Source: Beijerinckiaceae bacterium
Lineage (GTDB): Bacteria; Pseudomonadota; Alphaproteobacteria; Rhizobiales; Beijerinckiaceae
Reading direction: 5' to 3'
Length of the DNA stretch: 64,000 nucleotides
Assembly (NCBI GenBank): GCA_019745195.1
Contig: JAIETL010000005.1
Location: 62,001 to 126,000, forward strand
Position 1 is the first letter of the stretch; every line of letters begins with the position of its first letter. The position numbers were made by a program, and so were the translations under genes. The notes beneath the pieces were generated by a model. It had not been told where the DNA came from. It was given only the letters and a program-made list of their open reading frames with translations, and did no database searches. Positions 29,928-38,464 of the stretch are shown one piece after another.

Positions 29928-30908
29928 ATGCTCGCCTATATCCTGCGCTCGCTGATGCAGGGGCTGGTGGTGATGCTCGCCGTCGCCTTCATCGCCTTCA
30001 CCATGTTCCGCTTCGTCGGCGACCCGGTCGTCAACATGCTGGGGCAGGAGGCGACGCTGCAGGACCGCGCCGAGCTGACCGAGCGGCTCGGCCTCAACGA
30101 CCCCGTGCCGCTGCAGTTCGCGCGTTTCGTCGCCGACGCGGCGCAGGGCGATTTCGGCGTGTCCTGGCGTCAGGGCCGCAAGGTCTCCTCGCTGATCGTC
30201 GAGAGGCTGCCCGCCACGGTCGAGCTCGCCGTGCTGTCGGCGATCTTCGCCTTCGTGGTCGGCATCGCGCTCGGCGTCTATGCCGCGATCAGGCGCGATG
30301 GCTGGATCGCCAATCTCGTCATGTCGCTCTCGCTGATCGGCGTCAGCCTGCCGACCTTCCTGATCGGCATCGGGCTGATCTATATCTTCGCGGTCGAGCT
30401 GCGCTGGCTGCCCTCCTTCGGGCGCGGCGACACGGTCCGCATCGGCTGGTGGACCACCGGGCTGCTCACGGTGAGCGGGCTGAAATCGCTGGTCCTGCCG
30501 GTGCTGACGCTGGGTTTCCTCCAGCTCACCCTGATCATGCGCCTCGTGCGCTCGGAAATGCTCGAGGTGATGCGCGCCGATTTCATCCGCTTCGCCCGCG
30601 CGCGCGGCATCCCCGAGCGCAAGATCGAGTTCCGCCATGCGCTGCGCAACACCATGATCCCGGTCATCACCATCGCGGGCTTGCAGCTCGGCGGCGTCAT
30701 CGCCTTCGCCATAGTCACCGAGACGGTGTTCCAGTGGCCGGGGCTCGGTGCGCTTTTCGTCAACGCCGTGCAGTTCGTCGATGTTCCGGTGATGTCGGCC
30801 TATCTGATGTTCGTCGCCTTCGTCTTCGTGCTGACCTCGCTGATGGTCGATCTGATCTATGTCGCGCTCGATCCTCGCCTGCGCGGCAGCCCGGCCATGG
30901 CGAAGTGA
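29928..30908 (+). CDS. ABC permease, DppB type (cluster B, module 2)
   Basis: A 326-residue permease paralogous to the module 1 DppB protein and of the same length. It has six predicted helices and the EAA-type loop FIRFARARGIPERKIEFRHA. The C-terminal segment after DPRLR differs from module 1 (GSPAMAK). It is flanked on both sides by repeats of the same family, which could recombine and delete it. Confidence 0.9.
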   Translation: MLAYILRSLMQGLVVMLAVAFIAFTMFRFVGDPVVNMLGQEATLQDRAELTERLGLNDPVPLQFARFVADAAQGDFGVSWRQGRKVSSLIVERLPATVELAVLSAIFAFVVGIALGVYAAIRRDGWIANLVMSLSLIGVSLPTFLIGIGLIYIFAVELRWLPSFGRGDTVRIGWWTTGLLTVSGLKSLVLPVLTLGFLQLTLIMRLVRSEMLEVMRADFIRFARARGIPERKIEFRHALRNTMIPVITIAGLQLGGVIAFAIVTETVFQWPGLGALFVNAVQFVDVPVMSAYLMFVAFVFVLTSLMVDLIYVALDPRLRGSPAMAK

Positions 30909-30957
30909 GGCGGGCGATGAGCATGAATGACCAGAGCGCTCGGGCGCTGAGCCCTCT

Positions 30958-31052
30958 CCGTCATGGTCGGGCTTGTCCCGACCATCCACGTCTTCCGTCG
31001 TCGAGCGCTACGCCCAAGACGTGGATGCTCGCCACAAGGGCGAGCATGACGG
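30958..31052. repeat. Palindromic repeat, CATGGTCGGG family (copy 3)
   Basis: A 95-base element with arms GTCATGGTCGGGCTTGTCCC and a CGAGCATGAC end, between the two permeases of module 2. Same family as 29801-29895. Confidence 0.85.
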
Positions 31053-31068
31053 CCTGGAGGAGCGCGCG

Positions 31069-32013
31069 ATGACAACTGCTGTTCCTCCCGCAAAGCCCCC
31101 CGGCCGCCTTGCGCGCTGGTGGGATTCCGACATCGCCTTTTCCTTCCGCTCCTCGCCGGTGACGGTCATGGCGACGCTGCTGGCGCTGCTGCTCGTGCTG
31201 GCGGCGGTCGCCGCGCCCCTGATCGCGCCCTACGATCCGTTCGATCCCGCCTCGCTCGATCTCTCCGACGGCTTCTCGAAGCCGATGGAGCCCAACGAGA
31301 TCACCGGGAAGGTGTTCTGGCTCGGCTCGGACGGGCAGGGGCGCGACATCTTCTCGGCGATTCTCTACGGCTCGCGCATCTCTCTGCTGGTCGGGGCGGC
31401 GTCCGTGCTGTTCTCGCTGGTCATCGGCGTGGGGCTCGGTCTCGTCGCCGGCTATGTCGGCGGCCGCACCGAGGCGCTGATCATGCGCGTTGCCGATATC
31501 CAGTTGTCCTTTCCCGCCATCCTCGTGGCGCTTCTCGTCTTCGGCGTGGCGCGCGGGCTGATCCCGCCGGCCCTGCAGGAGCGCGCGACGCTGTTCGTGC
31601 TGGTCGCCGCCATCGGCCTGTCGAACTGGGCGCAGTATGCGCGCACCGTGCGCGGCTCGACGCTGGTCGAGAAGAACAAGGTCTATGTCGATGCCGCCCG
31701 CCTGATCGGTCTGAAGGCCTGGCCGGTGATGCTGAAGCACGTCCTGCCCAACGTCGCCGGCCCCGTGCTCGTCATCGCCACGATCAACCTGGCGCTCGCC
31801 GTCATCGAGGAGGCGACCTTGTCCTTCCTCGGCGTCGGCATGCCGCCGACCCAGCCCTCGCTGGGCACCCTGATCCGCTTCGGCCAGCAGTACCTGTTCT
31901 CGGGCGAATGGTGGATCCTGCTGTTTCCGTCGCTGGTGCTTGTGCTGCTTGCGCTCTCGATCAACCTGTTCGGCGATTGGCTGCGCGACGCGCTCAATCC
32001 GAAGCTGAGGTGA
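31069..32013 (+). CDS. ABC permease, DppC type (cluster B, module 2)
   Basis: A 314-residue permease paralogous to the module 1 DppC protein. Landmarks are LGSDGQGRDIFSAILYGSR, the helix MATLLALLLVLAAVAAPLI and the loop YVDAARLIGLKAWPVMLKH. ATG 31069 has GGAGG upstream; an upstream in-frame ATG lies in the repeat and is rejected. Its stop codon forms part of the ribosome-binding site for the following ATPase gene. Confidence 0.9.
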   Translation: MTTAVPPAKPPGRLARWWDSDIAFSFRSSPVTVMATLLALLLVLAAVAAPLIAPYDPFDPASLDLSDGFSKPMEPNEITGKVFWLGSDGQGRDIFSAILYGSRISLLVGAASVLFSLVIGVGLGLVAGYVGGRTEALIMRVADIQLSFPAILVALLVFGVARGLIPPALQERATLFVLVAAIGLSNWAQYARTVRGSTLVEKNKVYVDAARLIGLKAWPVMLKHVLPNVAGPVLVIATINLALAVIEEATLSFLGVGMPPTQPSLGTLIRFGQQYLFSGEWWILLFPSLVLVLLALSINLFGDWLRDALNPKLR

Positions 32014-32018
32014 ATGGC

Positions 32019-33020
32019 GTGAGTCAACCCGTCCTCTCCGTCCGCGACCTCACGGTCGAGTTCGTCACCCGCCGCGCCACGCTGCGGGCGCTCGACAAGA
32101 TCTCCTTCGACATCGCGCGCGGCGAGGTGCTCGGCGTCGTCGGTGAGTCCGGCGCGGGCAAATCCGTCACCGGCTCGGCCATCATCGGCCTGATCGACCC
32201 GCCCGGCCGGATCGCGGGCGGCGAAGTCGTCCTGTCCGGCGAGCGCGTCGACAACCTGCCGCCCGACGCAATGCGCAAGGTGCGCGGCAAACGCATCGGC
32301 ATGATCTTCCAGGACCCGCTGACCAGCCTCAACCCGCTCTACCGCGTCGGCGAGCAGTTGATCGAGACGATCCAGACCCATACCGATTTGAACGCGAGCG
32401 ACGCCCGCAAGCGCGCCATCGCGTTGCTCGACGAGGTCGGCATCCCCGCCCCGGAGCGCCGCATCGACGGCTATCCGCACGAGTTCTCCGGCGGCATGCG
32501 CCAGCGCGTGGTGATCGCGCTCGCGCTCTGCGCCGAGCCGGAGTTCATCATCGCCGACGAGCCGACGACCGCGCTCGACGTGTCCGTGCAGGCGCAGATC
32601 ATCGCGCTGATCAAGCGGCTCTGCAAGGAACGCGGCACCTCGGTGATGCTGGTGACCCACGACATGGGCGTCATTGCCGAGACCGCCGACCGCGTCGCGG
32701 TGATGTATGCCGGCCGCATCGCCGAGATCGGCCCGGTGCGCGAGGTGGTGAAGCAGCCGCTGCACCCCTACGCCAAGGGTCTGATGGGCGCGATCCCCTC
32801 GCTCGAGGGCGATGCCGAGCGGCTCGTCCAGATTCCAGGCTCGATGCCGCGCCTCTCGGCCATCCCGCCCGGATGCGCCTTCAACCCGCGCTGTGCGCAG
32901 GTGTTCGCGCGCTGCCATGTCGAGCGGCCGGAACTGATCCCGGTCGGAGACCGCAAGGTCGCCTGCCACCTCTATGACGAACCGGGCGCGATGGGCGGTA
33001 AGGCGGAGATCGCGGCATGA
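32019..33020 (+). CDS. ABC transporter ATPase, DppD/OppD type (cluster B)
   Basis: A 333-residue ATPase with Walker A GESGAGKS, signature EFSGGMRQRVVIALAL, Walker B FIIADEPTTALD and switch His in VTHDMGVI. The C-terminal oligopeptide-transporter extension is present, with cysteines in PPGCAFNPRCAQVFARC that in some homologs bind an Fe-S cluster. GTG 32019 is chosen because GAGGTGA lies five bases upstream; GTG 32010 is an alternative. It is the only D-type ATPase for two permease pairs. Confidence 0.9.
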   Translation: MSQPVLSVRDLTVEFVTRRATLRALDKISFDIARGEVLGVVGESGAGKSVTGSAIIGLIDPPGRIAGGEVVLSGERVDNLPPDAMRKVRGKRIGMIFQDPLTSLNPLYRVGEQLIETIQTHTDLNASDARKRAIALLDEVGIPAPERRIDGYPHEFSGGMRQRVVIALALCAEPEFIIADEPTTALDVSVQAQIIALIKRLCKERGTSVMLVTHDMGVIAETADRVAVMYAGRIAEIGPVREVVKQPLHPYAKGLMGAIPSLEGDAERLVQIPGSMPRLSAIPPGCAFNPRCAQVFARCHVERPELIPVGDRKVACHLYDEPGAMGGKAEIAA

Positions 33021-34012
33021 GTGAAGCTCCCCTCATTCAGGTCCGCGACCTGCGCCGCGTCTTCGACGTCTCGAAGCCCTGGCTGAACCGCGTGCTGGAG
33101 AACTCCCCCCGGCAGTACCTGAAGGCGGTCGACGGCGTGTCCTTCGACATCCGCAAGGGCGAAACCTTCGCGCTCGTCGGCGAGTCCGGCTCGGGCAAAT
33201 CGACGGTGGCGCGCATGGTCGTCGGCCTGCTGCCTCCGTCGGATGGGACGGTGTCGATCGCGGGCGTCTCGATGAATGACGTGAACGTCGCGCAGGAGCG
33301 CCAGCGCCTGCGCCGCCGCATCCAGATGATCTTCCAGGACCCCTACGCCTCGCTGAACCCGCGCTGGCGTGTCGGGCGCATCATCGCCGAGCCGATCCGC
33401 GCCTTCCAGATCATCGACGGCGAGGCCGACATCCTCGCCCGCGTCGGCGAACTCCTGACGCTGGTCGGCCTGCATCCCGACGATGCGAAGAAATTCCCGC
33501 ACGAGTTCTCCGGCGGCCAGCGCCAGCGCATCGCGATCGCCCGTGCGCTCGCCTCCAATGCCGAGTTCATCGTCTGCGACGAGCCGACCTCGGCGCTCGA
33601 CGTCTCGGTGCAGGCGCAGATCCTCAACCTGATGCGCGACCTGCAGCAGAAATTCGGCCTGACCTACCTGTTCATCTCGCATAATCTGGCGGTCGTGCGG
33701 CACATGGCGACGCGCATCGGCGTGATGTATCTCGGCCGGCTCGTCGAGGTCTCGGAGGGCAAGAGCCTGTTCTCCAACCCGCGGCATCCCTACACCCGCA
33801 TGCTGCTCGACGCGGTGCCCGATCTCGCCATGGTCGGCAAGGCGCGCGAGGGCGTGAAGGGCGAGATCCCGAACCCGATCTCGCCGCCCTCGGGATGCAC
33901 CTTCCACCCGCGCTGCCCGCTGGTCTTCGACCGTTGCCGGGTCGAGAACCCGCCGGTGATCGACGGCGTCGCCTGCCATGCGGTCAATGAGGGCCGGGTC
34001 GCGGCGGCCTGA
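33017..34012 (+). CDS. ABC transporter ATPase, DppF/OppF type (cluster B)
   Basis: A 331-residue ATPase with Walker A GESGSGKST, signature EFSGGQRQRIAIARAL, Walker B FIVCDEPTSALD and switch His in ISHNLAVV. The N-terminal stretch WLNRVLENSPRQYLKAVDG is typical of OppF-type proteins. The C-terminal extension has PPSGCTFHPRCPLVFDRC. ATG 33017 overlaps the previous stop as ATGA. It is the last gene of cluster B and converges within three bases on the next gene. Confidence 0.9.
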   Translation: MSEAPLIQVRDLRRVFDVSKPWLNRVLENSPRQYLKAVDGVSFDIRKGETFALVGESGSGKSTVARMVVGLLPPSDGTVSIAGVSMNDVNVAQERQRLRRRIQMIFQDPYASLNPRWRVGRIIAEPIRAFQIIDGEADILARVGELLTLVGLHPDDAKKFPHEFSGGQRQRIAIARALASNAEFIVCDEPTSALDVSVQAQILNLMRDLQQKFGLTYLFISHNLAVVRHMATRIGVMYLGRLVEVSEGKSLFSNPRHPYTRMLLDAVPDLAMVGKAREGVKGEIPNPISPPSGCTFHPRCPLVFDRCRVENPPVIDGVACHAVNEGRVAAA

Positions 34013-34015
34013 GCG

Positions 34016-35287
34016 TCACTCGCTGGCGGGTGCGGTCCCGCCTGGCCCGGCCGCCTTCGGCCGCCCTTGCGCGCCGGCCCTCAGGGAGAGCGGCGCGACC
34101 GGCCGGTCGGTGCGGTACTGCCCGCGCGCGATCGCGCTGAACAGCAGCGCGACGGCCGCCAGCGTCATCAGCCACCAGGGCTGCAGCGTGGCGAAGCCGA
34201 GCGCCGTCAGCGCGAACGCCGTGACATAGGCCGCGACCCCGCCGGCCGCGAGCGCGCCAGGCATGCGGCCGGCGGCGCGGATGGCGAAGTAGAGGCAGGC
34301 GGAGGCCGCCGCCGCGCCGACGATGCCGAGCTCGTACCAGGTCTCGAACAGCAGCGTCGCCGGCGTCGTGGGCGGCAGCGCGCCGGTGATGCGCCCGCGC
34401 AGCACGGTGTCGAGCCCGTGTCCGGTGACGAGCTGGATCGGCGCGCGCAGCACGACATCGGCCCAGACGGCGAGCGCCAGCACGAAGTCGTTGGCGCTGT
34501 CGGGCAGCCGCGCCACGACCGGCGTCAGCAGGAAGGGCAGCAGCGGCGCAAACAGCATCGCAGCCGCGATGATCGCGGCGATGATCCGCACCGCCTTGTC
34601 GCGATTGGCGCTGACCGCCCCGAAGGCGACCGCGCCGCAGATCATCGCAACCGCCTCGCCATCCTCGAAGCGCGACAGCGCCAGCAAACCGACCGCGATC
34701 GACAGCGCCAGCGCGCTGAGGCCCCTGTCGCGCGAGAGCAGCCAGGCCAGCGCCGGCCAGGCCATGATCAGCACCACGCTGACGCCGCGCTCGACGCTGC
34801 CGGGCTCGGCCTCGACCGGGCGCAGGGCCGCGACCACGATCAGCGCCAGCGCGAACACGGCCGCCACGCCGGTGCCGAGCGCCGCCAGGTTGAGGTTTGA
34901 GGCCCGCATGCGCTCGGGCAGGGCGGCGACGCCGCAGAAGCCGAGCGCCACGGCCAGGACGAGGTTGCTCGCCTTCTCGGCGGCCGATATCGTGTAGGGG
35001 CTCCAGATCAGCGACAGCACCGCCCAGCCGACGAGCCCCAGCAGGATCATGCCCGGTCGGCTGAACACGGCGCGCTTGAGCGTCGCGGAAAAGATGGCGG
35101 GCGCCTCGACAAGCGCCGCGATCACCAGCAGCACGACGCCGATGGGCGCCAGCACCACGGCGGCGCGGCGCGAGACCAGCGATGCGATCGGCAGCGCCAC
35201 CGCGAGCGTCGCAAAGCCGATCCGGCGCAGCAGCAGGGCGGCGTCGGTGGCGGGGTCGAGTGGGCCTTGGGCGTTCCGGCGTGGCAT
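34016..35287 (-). CDS. O-antigen ligase/polymerase-like membrane protein
   Basis: A 423-residue integral membrane protein with about 10-12 hydrophobic helices. The periplasmic-loop pattern TGHGLDTVLRGRITG followed by LFETWYELGIVGA resembles the Wzy_C (O-antigen ligase/polymerase) family, in which a loop between late helices carries the active residues. No other surface-polysaccharide genes are in the window, so this is an orphan. ATG 35287 is chosen; a TTG three codons upstream is possible. The substrate is unknown. Confidence 0.7.
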   Translation of the reverse strand: MPRRNAQGPLDPATDAALLLRRIGFATLAVALPIASLVSRRAAVVLAPIGVVLLVIAALVEAPAIFSATLKRAVFSRPGMILLGLVGWAVLSLIWSPYTISAAEKASNLVLAVALGFCGVAALPERMRASNLNLAALGTGVAAVFALALIVVAALRPVEAEPGSVERGVSVVLIMAWPALAWLLSRDRGLSALALSIAVGLLALSRFEDGEAVAMICGAVAFGAVSANRDKAVRIIAAIIAAAMLFAPLLPFLLTPVVARLPDSANDFVLALAVWADVVLRAPIQLVTGHGLDTVLRGRITGALPPTTPATLLFETWYELGIVGAAAASACLYFAIRAAGRMPGALAAGGVAAYVTAFALTALGFATLQPWWLMTLAAVALLFSAIARGQYRTDRPVAPLSLRAGAQGRPKAAGPGGTAPASE

Positions 35288-35437
35288 CGGGGTCAACCAG
35301 AGGCTGGCCTCGTCCGGAAAAAGCGCCGGAGATCAACCTCTTCGCCAGCCTAGCGGGCCGCTTTGCGCAACGCTGTAGGTGCGGCGCAACACTGCGCGGC
35401 GATCTGAAAGTGGCGGTTGATCGTTGCACCGCCCTGT

Positions 35438-35573
35438 CCCCTTCCCCCCGCTTGCGGTGGGGAAGGGTTAGGGATGGGGGCGGCACGACCGGGTGAGCCG
35501 AGCATGATCGAAGTTGTGCCCGGTCGGACTGCCCCCCCACCCCAACCCTCCCCACCGCAAGCAGGGGGAGGGA
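35438..35573. repeat. Palindromic repeat, CCCCGCTTGCGGTGGGG family (copy 2)
   Basis: About 136 bases with outer arms like those of 26913-27045, and inner arms GACCGGGT and CCCGGTC. It occupies much of the spacer 35288-35655 between divergent genes. I see no further gene there; promoters for both sides must lie in the rest. Confidence 0.85.
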
Positions 35574-35655
35574 GCGGCAGGCGTCGTCGCATGAATGCCT
35601 TTCCGCGACGAAAGCCCTCTGGTCGGCGCGGCGCTTTCATGGGATGGAACGGGCG

Positions 35656-36171
35656 ATGACCCTGCTCGCCGCCATCCCCTATGCCCGGGGTTTCCCGATC
35701 GATCGCTTCATGGCCGATCTCGCGGCGCAGCTGCGCGGCTGCGGCCTGCGGCTCGCCGGCGTCGTCCAGCACAATGAGGGCGATTGCGACGGGGCCTGCG
35801 AGGCCATGGCGCTGGAGGAACTCGCCAGCGGGACGCGCTTTCCCATCAGCGAGAACCGGGGCGCGGGCGCGAGCGGCTGCCGGCTCGACGCGGGCGGCCT
35901 GGCGGCTGCCGGCGGCGCGCTGGGAGAGGCGCTGACTGGGCCGGTTGATCTCGTCATCGTCAACAAATTTGGCCGGCAGGAACTGCTGGGGCAGGGGCTG
36001 CGGCAGGAGATCGTCGCGGCGCTTGTGGCCGGTCTGCCGCTGCTGATCGCGGTTCGCGAGGATTTTCTGCCGGGCTTCCGCGATTTCGCCGGGCAGGACT
36101 GGGCCGAACTCCCGGCCGATGCGCAGGCCGTCGAGACCTGGGCGACGGCGCTCAGCCCTCTCGCGGCCTGA
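35656..36171 (+). CDS. DUF2478 family protein (molybdenum-linked)
   Basis: A 171-residue cytoplasmic protein that matches my recollection of DUF2478, often found beside molybdenum transport or formate dehydrogenase genes. Landmarks are LAGVVQHNEGDCDGAC near residue 34 and LVIVNKFGRQE near the middle, where a P-loop-like nucleotide fold is suspected. It begins the cluster DUF2478-fdhD-(PH protein)-mobA. ATG 35656 follows GGAACGGG; an ATG four codons upstream (35644) is possible. The biochemical function is not known to me. Confidence 0.75.
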   Translation: MTLLAAIPYARGFPIDRFMADLAAQLRGCGLRLAGVVQHNEGDCDGACEAMALEELASGTRFPISENRGAGASGCRLDAGGLAAAGGALGEALTGPVDLVIVNKFGRQELLGQGLRQEIVAALVAGLPLLIAVREDFLPGFRDFAGQDWAELPADAQAVETWATALSPLAA

Positions 36172-36186
36172 ACGGAGCGACCCGCC

Positions 36187-37080
36187 TTGGCGCAGGATAT
36201 GAGCTTCCTCGACGACTATCTGGTCCGGCCCGATCCCGCCGCAGCGCGCTTAGGGGCGTCCGTGACCGGCATCGACCAGACCGGCAGACCCGTCGAGACC
36301 CGCGTCGTCACCGAGCGCGCGCTGACGCTCTATCTGAACGCGCAGGAGATCGTCACCATGATGACGATCGGCGATCACCCCGACGCGCTGGCGCTGGGCT
36401 ATTTGCTCAACCAGAACATGTTGAAGCGCGGCGATGTCGTCGAGGCCGTCGATTATGACGAGGAGCTCGAGGTCGTCGTGGTGCGCACGCCGGAGCGGAC
36501 CAATTTCGAGGAGAAGCTGAAGAAGAAGACGCTGACCTCGGGCTGCGCTCAAGGCACGGCGTTCGGCGACCTGATGGAGGCGATCGACGAGATCGAATTG
36601 CCCAAAGCGGAACTGCGCACGAGCTGGCTCTATGCGCTGACGAAGAAGATCAACACCACGCCCTCGCTCTATCTGGAGGCCGGCGCGATCCATGGCTGCG
36701 TGCTCTGCGAGGCCGATCGGCCGCTGGTCTACATGGAGGATGTCGGCCGTCACAACGCCGTCGACAAGGTCGCCGGCTGGATGTTCCGCAACGATGTCGA
36801 TCCCGGAAAAATGATCTTCTACACCACCGGCCGGCTGACATCGGAGATGGTGATCAAGACGGTGCGCATGGGCATCCCCGTGCTGGTCTCGCGCTCGGGT
36901 TTCACCGAATGGGGGGTGGAACTGGCGCGCAAGGCGGGGCTGACGCTGATCGGCCGCGCGCGCGGCAAGCGCTTCGTCGCGCTGGCGGGGGAGGGGAACA
37001 TCGTCTTCGATCAGGATCCGGAGACCGTCGAGGAGGAGGGCGGCAAGAGCAAACGCAAGGGGGCGGGCGGCGATGAGTGA
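36187..37080 (+). CDS. fdhD: Formate dehydrogenase sulfurtransferase accessory protein
   Basis: FdhD passes sulfur from a cysteine desulfurase to the bis-MGD molybdenum cofactor before insertion into formate dehydrogenase. The 297-residue protein has the conserved EDVGRHNAVDKVAGW block and FYTTGRLTSEMV. The sulfur-loop motif reads TSGCAQGTAF with Cys120, so only one cysteine is present where E. coli has CxxC. The start is probably TTG 36187 with GGAG upstream; ATG 36199 is the alternative. The Lys/Glu-rich C-terminal tail is an extension. The following gene overlaps it by eight bases, so they are co-translated. Confidence 0.95.
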   Translation: MAQDMSFLDDYLVRPDPAAARLGASVTGIDQTGRPVETRVVTERALTLYLNAQEIVTMMTIGDHPDALALGYLLNQNMLKRGDVVEAVDYDEELEVVVVRTPERTNFEEKLKKKTLTSGCAQGTAFGDLMEAIDEIELPKAELRTSWLYALTKKINTTPSLYLEAGAIHGCVLCEADRPLVYMEDVGRHNAVDKVAGWMFRNDVDPGKMIFYTTGRLTSEMVIKTVRMGIPVLVSRSGFTEWGVELARKAGLTLIGRARGKRFVALAGEGNIVFDQDPETVEEEGGKSKRKGAGGDE

Positions 37081-37612
37081 CAAGGCGCTGACTGCGAATG
37101 CCAGTTTGCCTTGTCCTGCTCATCTGCTCAATTCTGACGAGCATGCAATCTGGTGGGACCGCCCAAATCCAATCCGCTATGCTCGACGGCAGGCTGGGAT
37201 CGCCGTTTTTGTTGGCGCGTTTTTTATAGCCATGGCTTCTTTCGCAGTCCTCAAGGCAATCGACGACCAATACTACTTGATCGTCGTATTATGCATTGGC
37301 TCGGCCGGCGTAGGTTTATACGCCATGAGCCAGCCACTGCGCCGCTACATTCAGGCGCGTCATGTAGTTTATCTGTTGACCGACAAGCGCGCCATCGTCG
37401 CTGACAGTTGGGTGATCAAAATTATCCTGCTGCCTATGATCTCGTCGATTGAGGTCACACGAACCAACAGTTCTTTCGCAGACGTGCTCTTCTTCGATGT
37501 CGTGTTTGAGAATAGCGAAGGCGCCAATACCATTCGCGACGGCTTCATCGGCATCCTCCATGCAGACGCCGTCGCGCGCGAAATGCGCCGCCTTCAGGCC
37601 GCCGCCTCATGA
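37073..37612 (+). CDS. Membrane protein with PH-like domain, low GC
   Basis: A 179-residue protein. Two hydrophobic helices (about 44-65 and 69-85) are followed by a bacterial PH-like segment ([16 protein letters not shown], then a strand-rich region ending in a helix). It resembles YdbS-type membrane PH proteins, but I cannot name a family. It is embedded in the fdhD-mobA operon, overlapping fdhD by eight bases and mobA as ATGA. Its GC content is visibly lower (about half) and its codon use differs from the neighbours, which suggests acquisition with retained coupling. A role in formate dehydrogenase biogenesis is only a guess. Confidence 0.75.
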   Translation: MSDKALTANASLPCPAHLLNSDEHAIWWDRPNPIRYARRQAGIAVFVGAFFIAMASFAVLKAIDDQYYLIVVLCIGSAGVGLYAMSQPLRRYIQARHVVYLLTDKRAIVADSWVIKIILLPMISSIEVTRTNSSFADVLFFDVVFENSEGANTIRDGFIGILHADAVAREMRRLQAAAS

Positions 37613-38250
37613 CGCCCCCCACCCTCGGCCTGCTCCTCGCCGGCGGTCTCGCCCGGCGCATGGGCGGCGGCGACAAACCGCTTCGGACGATCGCGGGCAA
37701 GACTATCCTCGCCCATGTGATCGAGCGGCTCGCCCCCCAATGCGACGGGCTGCTGATCAACGCCAATGGCGATCCGGCGCGCTTTTCCGATTATACCCTC
37801 CCGGTCGTCGCCGACAGCGTCCCCGATTTCGCCGGCCCGCTGGCCGGCATCCTGGCCGGGCTCGACTGGATGGCTGAGAACCGCCCGGAACTGGACTGGC
37901 TGGTCAGCGTCGCGACCGACACGCCCTTCATCCCGCGCGACCTCGTCGCCCGCCTGCACGAAGCGCGCGCGCAGGCAAACCTCCCGCTCGCCTGCGCGGC
38001 GTCGGGCGGCTGGACGCACCCCGTCATTGGGCTCTGGCCGGTTAGCCTCCGCGCCGAGCTGCGCCACGCGCTCACCGTCGAGGACGAGCGCAAGATCGAC
38101 CGCTGGACCGCCCGCCATGGCTGCGCCTGCGCGGAGTGGCCGGTCGATCCCGTCGATCCTTTCTTCAACGCCAACAGGCCCGAGGATATCGACGAGGCCG
38201 AGCGGCTTTTCGCCTCGCTAGATGATCGAGACCCACAGCCCTCATCCTGA
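37609..38250 (+). CDS. mobA: Molybdenum cofactor guanylyltransferase
   Basis: MobA transfers GMP from GTP to molybdopterin, giving the MGD form used by formate dehydrogenase. The 213-residue protein has the N-terminal nucleotidyltransferase motif [14 protein letters not shown] (9-22), the [10 protein letters not shown] block, the metal-binding TDTPF and the C-terminal NANRPEDI. The start overlaps the previous stop as ATGA. The last three residues and the stop codon (38248-38250) are supplied by a palindromic repeat. Confidence 0.95.
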   Translation: MTPPTLGLLLAGGLARRMGGGDKPLRTIAGKTILAHVIERLAPQCDGLLINANGDPARFSDYTLPVVADSVPDFAGPLAGILAGLDWMAENRPELDWLVSVATDTPFIPRDLVARLHEARAQANLPLACAASGGWTHPVIGLWPVSLRAELRHALTVEDERKIDRWTARHGCACAEWPVDPVDPFFNANRPEDIDEAERLFASLDDRDPQPSS

Positions 38251-38350
38251 GGAGCAAGCCGAAGGCTTGCGTCTCGAAGGATGCTCCAGCCAGCTCCCTC
38301 TGGAGCATCCTTCGAGACGCCGCTTCGCGGCTCCTCAGGATGAGGGCTGT
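38235..38350. repeat. Palindromic repeat, CCTCATCCTGAGGAG family (copy 2)
   Basis: A 116-base element with outer arms ACAGCCCTCATCCTGAGGAG and its complement, and inner arms with GGAGCATCCTTCGAGACG. It is the second copy of the element found inside the DUF2126 gene. It overlaps the 3' end of mobA and supplies its stop. Confidence 0.85.
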
Positions 38351-38464
38351 GGGATACGCGGCAATTGATCCTGCTTCGTCGGAGCCGCTTGATCCGCAGG
38401 CCTCGCCTCGCTATCTCTCTTGCGAATAAGAAGAGCTTATCGGCACTGCCTTTGGGGGAAGACC

